Of a DNA stretch of 64,000 nt, positions 1 through 10,663 are shown in pieces. The notes beneath the pieces were generated by a model. That model was given only the letters and a program-made list of their open reading frames with translations, did no database searches and was not told the DNA's origin. Origin of the DNA: Porpolomopsis calyptriformis (lineage: Eukaryota; Basidiomycota; Agaricomycetes; Agaricales; Hygrophoraceae); assembly GCA_951640195.1 (NCBI GenBank), contig OX621163.1:1240001-1304000 (forward strand), written 5' to 3'. Position numbers and translations under genes: made by a program. Numbering within the stretch: the first letter of the stretch is position 1; each line of letters starts with the position of its first letter.

Positions 1-92
1 CGGAGGCAGTAAATGAGGGAGTTTATCGTAGAGAGTATTTATCGTAGAGAGTATCCAGTATGTATACATCATTGGACGCCAGGTCTCGATGT

Positions 93-777
93 TCATCGGA
101 TGTTTTGTTCCTTCAGTCTTCGTTCGATCTTCGCCCGATAGTTGAGGTAGATACCGCACGATGGGTTGGGTGCATACCGACAAAGCTCAAATATTACGAG
201 CTGTTCATGAAAGCCGGGGTTTAGCCATATCTGATCCCGCGCTGAACAGTGTACGCTTAGAAGCCTGGTCCAAGTGGGGAATAGACACTACTCACCGCGT
301 CGGACAATCTCCAACGCTTCTGTAGCACTCAGCTGTCGAGAGTACATCACTGTGAATGGGCGTCAATGACGGTCTCCCGGAAAGGAAAGAAACTTACGAT
401 AAGCTGCGATGACCGCAGCACTCCTGGACAAGCCCTGGACACAGTGAACGAGGACGACGCCTTGCGATCTGAGGGCATGATCTATGAATCGACACGCGCT
501 TGGAAGGTGTATGAGCAGATCGGCATAGTCCACGTCTTCGACGGGTATGCGCATATGTGTAATACCTGATTCCGGCAACTCGGCCGGAATGGCATCGTCA
601 CAGACGGACAGGATGTGTGATACACGACGTTCGGTCAGGGACCTTGACGATCTAGCCGCCATGATACTGACAGAAGAAAGAAAAGATGAGAAGAAGCGAG
701 AGAGAGAGGGCCGAGAGGACTTACTTCCCCAAATAAAGTCTGCCGTCGATGATAGCGTTGACGTTCTTCCAGCCCAT
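93..777 (-). CDS. Dual-specificity protein phosphatase
   Basis: Four exons (777-725, 666-398, 349-296, 241-93) with GT-AG introns join in frame to give 174 residues. The N-terminus reads MGWKNVNAIIDGRLYFGN, the usual opening of a small DSP domain, and the active-site loop HCVQGLSRS matches HCxxGxSRS, with the catalytic Cys and the phosphate-binding Arg present. A YLMYSRQLSATEAL helix follows, as in family members, and the C-terminus is a short basic tail. The protein is essentially only the catalytic domain, so it should dephosphorylate Ser/Thr/Tyr on a partner that cannot be named from sequence. The start is the first ATG before the conserved domain. The family call is firm; the specific orthologue is not. 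Confidence 0.9.
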
Positions 778-1698
778 TGGGAGTTACTTGAGATTTAACG
801 AGCTCTTGTACGAACTCATGACTCGTACTTGTACTACGCGCCATCCTCTCGACGGACAATGACCAAGGCCGTTGGGAGGTCCGGATACGACAGTTGCCGT
901 AGTGGAAGAGTAAGTCTGTATGTCCCTGCGCAAAACCGCTTGGAAAAGGATGGCAGTGTGGACGAATAGTGACTCACAGCCTTCCTATGCCGCGAGAAAG
1001 ACCATCCAAGAAATACAGGAACAAACAAGGGCACGATGTGATTACATAAGCAAGGTGAGCCCGGTTTGCTGTGCCTTTTGCGAGCGTTTAGGCCATAAAA
1101 GGTAAGAAATGTTCGGAAGCTGGACTGGGCCGCGACACATCCATGTTGTTTCAACCTCTATCTTAGACCACATGAAAGGCCGTCATTCGTGCCTGGTGTG
1201 CACGTAATCATTGATGGAAGGAACATGCCTGGGGTTGTGTACTTGAGAGAAGCGGAATATTCACAGCAGGTGTATTCCGTTGAGGCAAACGCTGTGGACC
1301 ATTACGGACAGCGGCGGAACGGAACGAGCACGGGGAGGATCCGCTTGCAAGGCGACAAAAACGTTCCTGTCGCTGGACTGCCATATGTAACTCCTTGCGA
1401 TTACGGTACCGCGTGCGGTCAGCTCTGGACGATGCGGTGTGAAACGGAGGAGATTGGGAGGAACAGCGGGTCAAACGAAAGCAATGCAATTAATCGTCGC
1501 TGGACAGGGCGCACACTACCCAATGCGAGGAGGGCGTGGACTTGGGACGTTCAACAGCCGGGTGCTCTGGTAAGCGAAAGTGGATTATATAATACGACAA
1601 AAACATATTATCAGGTCGTGGCCCTCATCGGTTGTTATCACCATGAAGATTGAGTGGGAATCGGTTCGACAGCTTCTCTTTCTTTGCCGAAACTGCTG
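778..1698. other. Intergenic stretch, no supported gene
   Basis: Only short open frames occur on both strands, none with a recognisable domain or convincing splice model. A TATA-like ATTATATAAT near 1586-1595 lies about 105 bp before the next start codon and probably belongs to that gene. Confidence 0.5.
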
Positions 1699-2112
1699 AT
1701 GGACCACTCCCAGGACAAACAAAGTGGCAGACCGAAGGTGTCTACCATGCATGGTTGGCTGGCCAAGATGAGAGGAACACTGCTCGGAGATGAAGCTCTC
1801 AGAAGTCGGGGAATGAAGGAGATGCGAGACGCTCGCGCTATGCGGCGTTACAGGCGCAAGAAGGAAGCTCAGCGGAAGCGCTCGATTTGCGCCACCTTAT
1901 TCTCTCTCCTTGGCCCCAAACACCGCCAGTCGAGACCACCCGTTGTCTCCCCTCGAAGAGGTTATCGACCGCGCAGTCTTGACGACAGTCGCAGCCGAGA
2001 AGCCAAGAGGAGTCACTCATACACGCCACACCCTACACGGAGGAGTCATTCCTCACCGCAATACCGTCGTTATGGACGAGTGTCTCGAGACGATAGACGT
2101 CGACGAATGTAA
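1699..2112 (+). CDS. Small basic Arg/Ser-rich hypothetical protein
   Basis: A single-exon frame of 137 residues from the ATG at 1699; an in-frame upstream ATG at 1654 is less likely. The N-terminal third (HGWLAKMRGTLLGDEALRSRG, then a run of Arg/Ala/Met) resembles small fungal proteins built of one helix that often follow the pattern 'G-LLGDE-RGM-E'. The C-terminal half is rich in Arg, Ser and His and looks disordered. No signal peptide or membrane segment is present. A TATA-like element lies about 105 bp upstream. The function is unknown; a nucleic-acid-binding role would be a guess from charge alone. Confidence 0.6.
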   Translation: MDHSQDKQSGRPKVSTMHGWLAKMRGTLLGDEALRSRGMKEMRDARAMRRYRRKKEAQRKRSICATLFSLLGPKHRQSRPPVVSPRRGYRPRSLDDSRSREAKRSHSYTPHPTRRSHSSPQYRRYGRVSRDDRRRRM

Positions 2113-2193
2113 AGTTTCATCGCAAGTTATTTATCCGGATCTGGGACATGTATCTATGTACATCATATTACCGTAATATTAAGCTCGTCGAGA

Positions 2194-2434
2194 ATGACTG
2201 ATGATGTCCACCTGCCGTCCGGAGTGAAAACGTAAGCAAGAGACTGGACTGGTTTGCGGCGCAGAAATTGCCCACCAATGCCAAGTTGGGACTGACAGAA
2301 CGGCGGGATGTTTGAGCGTTCGATTTATGAAGCATGGCGAGTTTTGCAACGCCGTTCCGATACCACATAAGCCTCCGGAAGATCCGGAGAGATGGCCACT
2401 GGTTGAAGGAGGACAAATTAACCCACTTTCGTAG
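2194..2434 (+). CDS. Candidate 57-residue protein, two exons
   Basis: A model with exons 2194-2231 and 2299-2434 uses a GTAAGC donor and a CAG acceptor and stays in frame for 57 residues, ending at TAG 2432-2434. The C-terminal part (PHKPPEDPERWPLVEGG) has the low-complexity-free look of a real small protein, but I do not recognise the family and there is no membrane segment. The intron's putative branch point is poorly placed, so the model is tentative. The same bases also allow other frames. Confidence 0.3.
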
Positions 2435-2715
2435 GGAGTGAATGCAAAAAAAAAAATTACCGATAGTTGTTTGTCAGGGACCGACGACCGATGACTTTCG
2501 TCGTTTATTCCGTCTCTTCCTTTTTTTTCTCAGACCCGAATCGACCAAATTAGACTTGTCATCTTCCAAGTTTACAGGTGGGCCATCCAAGTTCAAGAGG
2601 GGTATTCCCGCGAATGTGCGCGACGGTAAAAAGATGGGTGTGGCAAAGCTTTGCATACGCGTGTCTTCCGTGTCTGTTGCGAGGACATGAAGGTATAAAG
2701 CGACCAAGCTGTTTA

Positions 2716-3456
2716 CTACATACCAGACGGTAGGATGGGAGAACCCTGGCGATCAGGTTGGTTGGAGAGACAACCTGTATTCTTTGAGTCTTTGCCATGA
2801 GATAGCACAGCAACGGACACCGAGAGAGGTCCACCATTGGCCTCGGCCAATTTCTTCAGTTTCTTTCTCCGTCTTTTCTTCTCAGATTTGGAGAGCTCCG
2901 GAGAGGAAGCCCTCCGTACATGCCCATTTTCACAGGTCTCCATCTTGACGTCGTCCGCCCCCGACGGTTGACGGATTGTCGAAAGACTTTTGTGTCTCTT
3001 TCCGTTACGCGGACCGCTGAATGCATCCAGCTTGGCTTTCTTCTTGATAGCACGGGCTCTGCTCTCTTCTTCGTCACTTGAATTCTGCTTTCTTGCCTCC
3101 TCCTCCTCCTCCTCCTCCTCCTCCTCTCCCCTAGCACGTTTATTCTTTGTTTTCGTCAAACGATTTTTTAAACGCGCTGTTTCTCGATGGGAGACAGCAT
3201 TTTCTGGAATGGGTGCGCCGACACCGAGTCTGCGACAAGTCAGCTGAACGTCTTCGGTTTGAAAAGTGTGTTAGTACCTAGGTGGCCGACGCATGTATTC
3301 CTCGAGCATTTTTTCCGTATCCTGACGGGATTTCCCTGAAGAGTTGAGAGATGGACTGATCCACGAAGAAGCCAATTCATGAGCAAAGGCCATGGTAAGA
3401 TCAACCTGAGCTTGGAGTGCCTCCATATCAAAAGCATCGTCGCCGGTGCTGGCCAT
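2716..3456 (-). CDS. DUF3245-family nuclear protein
   Basis: Exons 3456-3278 and 3229-2716 join in frame to give 230 residues. The N-terminal block (MEALQAQVDLTMAFAHELASS, then EEYMRRPPRLGVGAPIPE across the splice, then ARLKNRLTK) is the conserved core of the fungal DUF3245 family. The remainder is strongly charged: a run of about ten Glu from a CTC repeat on the plus strand, followed by Lys/Arg stretches such as KKRRRKKLKK that look like nuclear localisation signals. The molecular role is not established for this family. The start codon faces that of the Gemin2 gene 89 bp away, so they probably share a promoter. Confidence 0.75.
3097..3125. repeat. (CTC)n trinucleotide run
   Basis: An uninterrupted run of about ten CTC/GAG triplets inside the DUF3245 gene. 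It encodes a poly-glutamate tract on the minus strand and is likely length-variable between strains. Confidence 0.9.
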
Positions 3457-3545
3457 GCAGCCAGCAGATCTGGTGTTGCTGCAGAGTCCGAGAAGGCTGA
3501 AATTGGTAACCGCTGAGAGGATCGCCGTGACTCCAAACCACCATC

Positions 3546-4823
3546 ATGATCAAACGTAAAAGAGAACGTTTTGACGATTCCGACGACGAAGAGCCTCTGT
3601 CAGGTCGACAAATTCTGCCAGTTGCAGATCTTCCTTACGATTTCGACCAAGTTCCTGTTGATGGAATGCAGTACCTGTTCACCGTGCGGTATGACGGATA
3701 TTACTCCAAGGTCGCGTTCCTCAATGGCTTTGTGTAACAGACGCGATGCAAGACAACTACCGCACGTAACTCGTGTGGCCAACCCATACCAAAGCAAGGA
3801 ACCATCACCCGATGGGCCCTTGCGGAAATCAAAACACCCAGGATTACCTTCTGACGAATGGCGCGCGTTGTTTGAAAAACGCTTCAAGAATTTCCACGCG
3901 GTGAGTCCTCTTCCCTTTTTTTACGACTAATGAAGGTTACAATCCGAAAGTACAGAATGTCTTGGAAGCCACTTCACGTGTAGACTGCCCCCCACTGGTT
4001 TCTCAAGGACCACTTATGCCAGAAATGCGGGAAAGGGCTTGCTGGTGGGCATTTATTGAAGGAAAGCCTGAATCGGATTGGAACCCTCCCAAAGCATCGA
4101 GGCGGAAAAAGAATACGCAATACCAGGGACGGTATCGAAGAGAGATGCGTGGTTTTTGGGACGACACGGACTCTGAGCCGCGCGAGAATCACCCTCCGCA
4201 AGAAACATGGCATATCAACGATGAAGGGGAGGTCGAGCTAGCGTTGAGAATCGATCCCTCTGAATCGCTACCGACCCCATCGGGAACGCCGATTCCCCTA
4301 GATGGCTTTGACCATGGCCCGCCAGACGAAAATGAACACCAGGAACCTGCGAACCCCATTCGTCGTGAACCGACACCGAGTTTGATGAAGTATGTAGACC
4401 ACGTACGTCGCTGGGCCCTGCCACTCTGCGTGCGATCTGATCAATGAATTTTCCTAGCGAATGTCTCTCCACCTTTTGATGTACTTCACGCATTGGATCA
4501 ACGTTCATCTGAAACAACCCGAGGTTGAATCTTCCAGGATGACCGAAACCCATGCCCGCTGGATCTTTGCCCTTCTCTCCCGAGTGGAGAGCTACGTGTC
4601 TGCGGACGACATGAGTCTTTTGCGAAATCTGGCGCGTGCCTCCCTCGCACTGCTGAAACGACTGATACAGATGCGGTCTGATGCCCAAGACGGCGATGTG
4701 GATGTGAAGCGCATGGGTCCCATGAGTGAATGCTCGTGTTGGATGATCGTCTGTGCGATCGTTGGAGTATGGGGCCAACGGGATCTTTGGGTTGATGCAG
4801 AGGCTATGCTGTTTAGTATTTAA
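3546..4823 (+). CDS. Gemin2/SIP1 (Brr1-like) snRNP assembly factor
   Basis: Four exons: 3546-3688, 3741-3900, 3956-4402, 4458-4823. The conserved N-terminal block reads LPVADLPYDFDQVPVDGMQY, then FTVR joined by splicing to RDARQLPHVTRVANPYQ, which is typical of fungal Gemin2/SIP1. Exon 3 carries MRERACWWAFIEGKPESDWNP, and the last exon is helical (SLHLLMYFTHWIN, then ARWIFALLSRVE). Gemin2 binds the Sm-protein pentamer during spliceosomal snRNP assembly; yeast Brr1 is the distant counterpart. The donor at 4403 (GTACGT) was chosen because it alone keeps exon 4 in frame. About 370 residues, usual for the family. Confidence 0.85.
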
Positions 4824-4905
4824 TGTTAGCGCCACCTTGTCAATTTCTCAGCCTGACTTTGTCCGCCACGCCACACTCCTTCACCCTAAAAAAAAAAAAT
4901 CTAAT

Positions 4906-5570
4906 ATGCTCGCCATTCACGCCATCGTCCTTTCCATCGTCGCCTCTGTCTCGGCCTATATGGTCACCTTTCCCAATCAAAGTCAAGGGTGGACCAATGT
5001 CGGGAATCAGACCGTCCAGTGGCAGCGTGTTAACACCGACCCCCTCAACTTCACCATCGTTCTCGTCAACGACGTAAGCGCGACGAACTCTACTTTCATT
5101 GTCTCTCACCCCCCCCTCTCTTCTCTCAGAACACAGGCTACTCCCAGATGTTAGCTGCCCTCGTGGACGGGACCTTGGGCCAAACTTCGGTCAACCCGCC
5201 GAGCGGTGGGTGGCCTGTAGGCCCCGCATTCCGAGTGAACCTAGTCAAGGATCCAAACGACCTGAGCACGATCTACGCCCAGTCCTCCCAATTCTTAATC
5301 AACGCCACATCCCAAACCACGACCGGAATCCCGACGATGCAACCGTGAGTAATAGTAGGCCTGGACGTGTCTCACTGAAGACGAGTGTTGTTTTCTAGTG
5401 CTACTGGCACTACCATCTTTCCGCCCACCACGACAGACACCGGTACTCTCAACCCTACCTCTACCGGTGTTTACCAAGGTTCATCCCCAAATGGATCCCT
5501 TCGAGCGATGATCGTTCCCACCACGGTGCTGGGTGCTGTTACCCTCGTCCTGAATCTCTGCCTCGCTTGA
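4906..5570 (+). CDS. Kre9/Knh1-type GPI-anchored cell-wall protein
   Basis: Three exons with introns of about 55 nt. Residues 1-17 (MLAIHAIVLSIVASVSA) are a signal peptide. The mature N-terminus (YMVTFPNQSQGWTNVGNQTV, then WQRV...NFTIVLVND, then NTGYSQ) matches the Kre9/Knh1-like beta-sandwich domain common in secreted Agaricomycete proteins. A Ser/Thr-rich linker and a C-terminal hydrophobic stretch (IVPTTVLGAVTLVLNLCLA) suggest GPI anchoring. The likely location is plasma membrane or wall, with a role in beta-glucan organisation inferred from the family name only. Several N-glycosylation sequons (NQT, NFT, NAT) are visible. Confidence 0.8.
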
Positions 5571-5716
5571 ATTTCATCATCTTTTTTTCTTTTTTTTGGA
5601 CGGATATTTTGACATATTCACTCGTTGATGCACCTCTTCGGACTGTTTAATATGTGGACGAGTAAATTCTTTTTTTTTTTCCATAGTTTGCAATCAGAGT
5701 CAATATTTAGCTTTGC

Positions 5717-6832
<1,116 letters not shown>

Positions 6833-6837
6833 TTGTA

Positions 6838-8099
6838 TTATAAATCGAACAATGTTAGCGCATTTTGGCCTCTGACACGGTCTTTCTCGGGTTGGCCCCA
6901 GCCTTGAACGTGATCGATAGCGTCCGAATTGTCTAGCGCGCTCTTCCATTTCTCGGTGGGTTTGAGGGGAGGGAAAAAGGGATGATCTGTGCCGAACAAG
7001 ATGCGGTTACTGCCGATCTTCCTGTCTGGTACGGATATGGGTGAGGACGGGGAGTGGTAACGGTCCGCGCGGGCTATGACGTCGCTGAGGAAGGCGAGTT
7101 CCTCGGGGCCATAGGCGACGGCGTCGAACCAGAGTTTTCCGAGATAGTAGCGGGCATCGTGCTTGAGGCGGGAAGCGACGAGAGGGTCATGGTCAATGCA
7201 GGATGCTAAACGGGACGACAAGAGGGGGAGTGCGCCGGCTGAATGGGCGAGTAGGAGACGGAGGGAGGGGAAACGGTCGAGGACGCCGGAGAGGATGAGG
7301 CGAGTGACGGCCTTGATGGGGTGAGAGGGATGAAGGAGGAGACTGAGAGGACGCTTACGATCGTGGTCTCAAAGGGGAATCCGAGGGCAAGAGGGAGGAC
7401 GTGGCCGTTGTCGAGTTTTCCCCACGCTTTTGGGTCAATGGCATAGTGGGGGTGGAGGAAGAGGACGAGGCGAGCGTTGTCGATGGCCTCCCAGAGTGGG
7501 TTGAGGGCAGGATCATCGAGACCATTGCCTATGCCGTGTGTGCCGATGATGATGCCCTTGATGTGAGGCAATGCAGAGATTTGGGTGATGGAGTCTAAAA
7601 GAGCGGATATGGTGATAGCGGGGACAAGGGGGAGAAGACCGAAAGCGTAAAAGCGTCTGAGGGAGGAGTCGGGTAAAAGTGGAGATGAAGCACAGTATTG
7701 GTCGAGGTCGTTGTTGAGATTGCGTGCTAATTGGGGTGCGGTGGAAGGAGAGAGAAAGTCGAGCCAGGGGTTGGCAGGACTGAGTAGTGATGAGAGGGGG
7801 AATAAAGCAAAAGAGAGGTAGCGAACCTGAGTATTGATATGTGGATGCTATGTCTGTTCATGAACTGAATTTTCTCGTTTTGATCCCAGTACTGGAATTG
7901 ATGAGAATAGGCAGTGTAAGAGATGTGTATTGTACTGTACCTGAGGACCGATTGGACGACCATTTTTCTCGTTTTCAAAAATGAACAAACGATCTTGACC
8001 ATTTTCTGTGATAATACGAGGAACACAAGTCCTTTTACGAAGTAAATTCGTATATCTGAAAAGATAAACGTGAGTATGTACATCGATCGTCAATCTCAT
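6838..8099 (-). CDS. ACMSD-type amidohydrolase-fold decarboxylase
   Basis: Four or more exons. The start MRLTIDVHTHVYL carries the HxH metal-binding pair of the amidohydrolase-2 superfamily; then RKRTCVPRI, SPANPWLDF, GIIIGTHGIG, LVLFLHPHY (metal-binding His), a RLLLAHSAG segment, and FGTDHPFFPP with the catalytic Asp near the C-terminus. This order is that of 2-amino-3-carboxymuconate-6-semialdehyde decarboxylase (ACMSD); fungal homologues also include uracil-5-carboxylate decarboxylases, so the substrate is uncertain. Gene ends lie 5 bp from the end of the QPRT gene. A short upstream ORF overlaps the start codon. About 360 residues, normal for the family. Confidence 0.85.
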
Positions 8100-8153
8100 A
8101 TTTTCACACTCCGTAGTACATCGATCGTTAATCTCATATTTCATACCCAATTC
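8078..8153. repeat. 38-bp tandem duplication at a start codon
   Basis: Two adjacent copies of a 38-bp unit beginning GTACATCGATCG on the plus strand. The first copy contains the start codon of the ACMSD-type gene; the second duplicates it upstream, out of frame, creating the uORF listed separately. Confidence 0.85.
8096..8137 (-). promoter_or_regulatory. Upstream ORF overlapping the ACMSD start (ATGA)
   Basis: A 13-codon frame starts at 8137-8135 and stops with TGA at 8098-8096, overlapping the main ATG (8099-8097) as ATGA. Its first seven codons copy the main N-terminus through the 38-bp duplication. If the leader includes it, it could couple translation of the main frame to termination of the uORF. 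Confidence 0.5.
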
Positions 8154-8217
8154 ACACTCCGATTATCATCCCGGTTTTTAACGCAAACTCTCAACAAACT
8201 CACACTCATTTTTAAAA

Positions 8218-9333
8218 TGTCTCTTTATAAACGTCTCGTTAAGAGCGACAACCCTCACAATCCAACCCTTTCTGTTCCCCTTCCACTAACTGCTCCTTCG
8301 CCCTCTCCCTCTCCCTCGTCCCCTTCCCCTTCCTCTACACCTTCCTCCTCGCCTCCACCTCCGCCCCCGCCCCCTCCCCCTCCCACTCCCTCCTCGACAT
8401 CACAACCCCAGACCACCCCAAAACTCACTTCCTCTCCACAATCAGAGCCCACAGTATCCACCCCATCCCTTCAACCCACCACCACATCCACCACAACAAG
8501 TCTTGTCATACCATCCACTTCCACCTCATTGTTCGTATCCATCCATCCATCTTGTCCCCACTAACCTTCTATCAGCTCTCCCCTCGATACCCCAACCTCG
8601 GCCTCTCCCACCTCTGCAACCCTTCGATTGTCCGCAGAATCCATCGAACCCCAGACCACCTTTTTCGCCACTTTCACCGGTACACAGGCTCTCGCAACTT
8701 TGTCCGACTCCTCAGAGCCATCCGAAACACCCACACAGCAGTCTTCCCATGCGTATGTCCTTGCCCCTCCATTTTGACATCCATTCACCATCATCTAGTT
8801 TCTTCGCCAACAAGGCTGCAGTCGCCGGCACATTCTCCGTCGTCAGCCTCGTCATCCTCGCTCTCTTCGTCGCCGCAGCACTCATGCTCATGAAAAAACG
8901 CAACAAATGGGAAAAGGATGACATCGCTTACTTTGAAAAGTATTCACAACAGGATACCGGCGCTGGTCCCCCCGGAGATGCCACTTCCGAAGGTCATGAG
9001 TCTCACATGATGGAGGCCATGACCCCAGCCCCAATCGACGCATACCCAGATCGTCAGATTCACTACGGCACTATCGATTCTCAACACATCAATCAAGATG
9101 ACTACCCTGTCCACTATCCATCCGGAATCGTCGGCTACCCTCCACAGGACCCATCCTATCAAGACCATCCTCCATTCAATTCCACCTTCTCTCCCTTCTC
9201 CGATCCCCACCCAGCATTAGCCCCTCCCGTCTCTTTCCGCACCCCTGCCACCCGAGGATCAGGATACAACCAATCCATCGATTCTTTCTACGGCGCCACA
9301 GGTGCCGACGACTCGTCGGTTAACGCGTTGTAA
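8218..9333 (+). CDS. Single-pass membrane protein with Ser/Thr/Pro ectodomain
   Basis: Three exons (8218-8539, about 8577-8752, about 8800-9333). The N-terminal half is Ser/Pro/Thr-rich, with an (SP)n stretch and a run of eleven prolines. A transmembrane helix (GTFSVVSLVILALFVAAALM) is followed by a basic stop-transfer KKRNKW and a cytoplasmic tail rich in Pro, Tyr and His. This layout is common for Agaricomycete surface proteins resembling wall sensors. No signal peptide is evident from the ATG at 8218, so orientation is inferred from the positive-inside rule. No function can be assigned. Confidence 0.75.
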
Positions 9334-9498
9334 ATTTCTCGTTTATTTAACCATTACCCTGATGAGCATCCCCCAACCTTCTTCCAATCATTTTTTCATT
9401 CCTTGTCCACAGTGACTTATTTTATTATTATTTTCTGGCCATGCTCATCTACGTATAGTCGTTTTGTTAATTATAAGAAATTTCTAAACTGAGTTGCC

Positions 9499-10639
9499 AT
9501 GTTCCATCGTCTTGGCCTTCGCGCTTTATCCACCGCAACCCGTCAAGCCTTTGTTGAACGACTCGATTCCCATCCTGGTATTTTCTGTCTTTCCCTTAAC
9601 CGACCCAAGAGCAAAAACGCAATCTCTCTCAATCTCTTGCAGGTGAACAATCTCGCCAGTCATTCAACCACCCCCTTCATTTTTTACATCTAGGAGTTTA
9701 GAGATGGCTTGAATACAGTCTATTTCGACCCAACGCACGTTCTGGATTCTCGTTTAAGCTGTCTAGCTCACCACCTTCACTCCTAGCGCCCGCGTCCTCA
9801 TTTTACGATCGACAACCGACGGCTGTTTCTGTGCCGGTGCCGATCTGGTGGAACGACGGTCGATGACCGAAACTCAGGTCCTCAAGTTTCTCTCCGACTT
9901 GCGCGACGCGTTCGGGAAACTCGAGGCTCTGCCCATGCCCACCATAGCCGCGATCGACGGCCCGGCACTCGGTGGCGGTCTCGAGCTCAGCCTGGCGTGC
10001 GATTTGCGTGTGGCAGGTGCGGAATTGAAACCTTCGTTGAGACTGTTTCTCAGTGTTATGTTACAGCACATTCGGTGTCGAAAATCGGTCTGCCGGAAAC
10101 TAGCCTGGGGATCATCCCAGGAGCAGGCGGGACACAACGTCTCACTCGTCTCCTCGGTTTGGCAAAAGCAAAGGACTTGATATTTACCGCCCGCATGTTG
10201 ACGGCGACAGAAGCCCATGAATGTGGTAAAATATACCATCTCACCATCGGACCCGACTTGCACTCATATATCCAAGGTCTTGTCGATTATGTATCTACCC
10301 CGGGCACAACTGCCTTCGACCGCGCGTTGAAGTTGGCCCAGGAGATGGCTTCGAATGGTAACCTGCACTCTCTTGTCTCTTCCCCCAGTCGTCCTTACTT
10401 CTCTCCCCCAGCTCCTCTCGCCCTTCGCGCCGCGAAGAAGGCCATCTCGCGCGCAGAAGACCTCGCCCTTGAACCAGGTAACCTTCTCTTCCCCCCCCCC
10501 GCCTTTCAGCAAGTCATATTCCCCCACAGGCCTCGATTTTGAACGAGCGTCTTATGAAGCCTTACTCACGAGCAAAGACAGGATGGAAGCCCTCGAAGCA
10601 TTTTCCAAGAAGAGGCGTCCAGTATTTAAAGGGGAATAA
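9499..10639 (+). CDS. Mitochondrial enoyl-CoA hydratase/isomerase (AUH-like)
   Basis: About seven exons. The start MFHRLGLRALSTATRQAFVE looks like a mitochondrial presequence. Crotonase motifs follow in order: LNRPKSKNAIS, RVLILRSTTDGCFCAGADL (oxyanion-hole loop), IAAIDGPALGGGLELSLACD, LPETSLGIIPGAGGTQRL (catalytic Glu region) and a C-terminal helical block ending KRRPVFKGE. The pattern suits AUH-type methylglutaconyl-CoA hydratase of leucine breakdown; another short-chain hydratase is possible. The second intron (9735-9786) keeps frame only with a GC donor. Ends 25 bp from the convergent Sec10 gene. Confidence 0.9.
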
Positions 10640-10663
10640 ATATAATCCAAATAAAAAGATGTA

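Noticed and set aside
834..1653. Overlapping ORFs of 60-154 codons on both strands
   Set aside because: No conserved motif, no splice support and mutual overlap; not called as genes.
2279..2308. A C-x5-R-T phosphatase-like signature (CQVGTDRTAG) on the plus strand near the DSP gene
   Set aside because: It is in a frame with no start and no surrounding phosphatase fold, and partly inside the intron of the better model; treated as chance.
2990..3247. Plus-strand ORF with a poly-serine run
   Set aside because: It is the antisense shadow of the poly-Glu tract of the DUF3245 gene.
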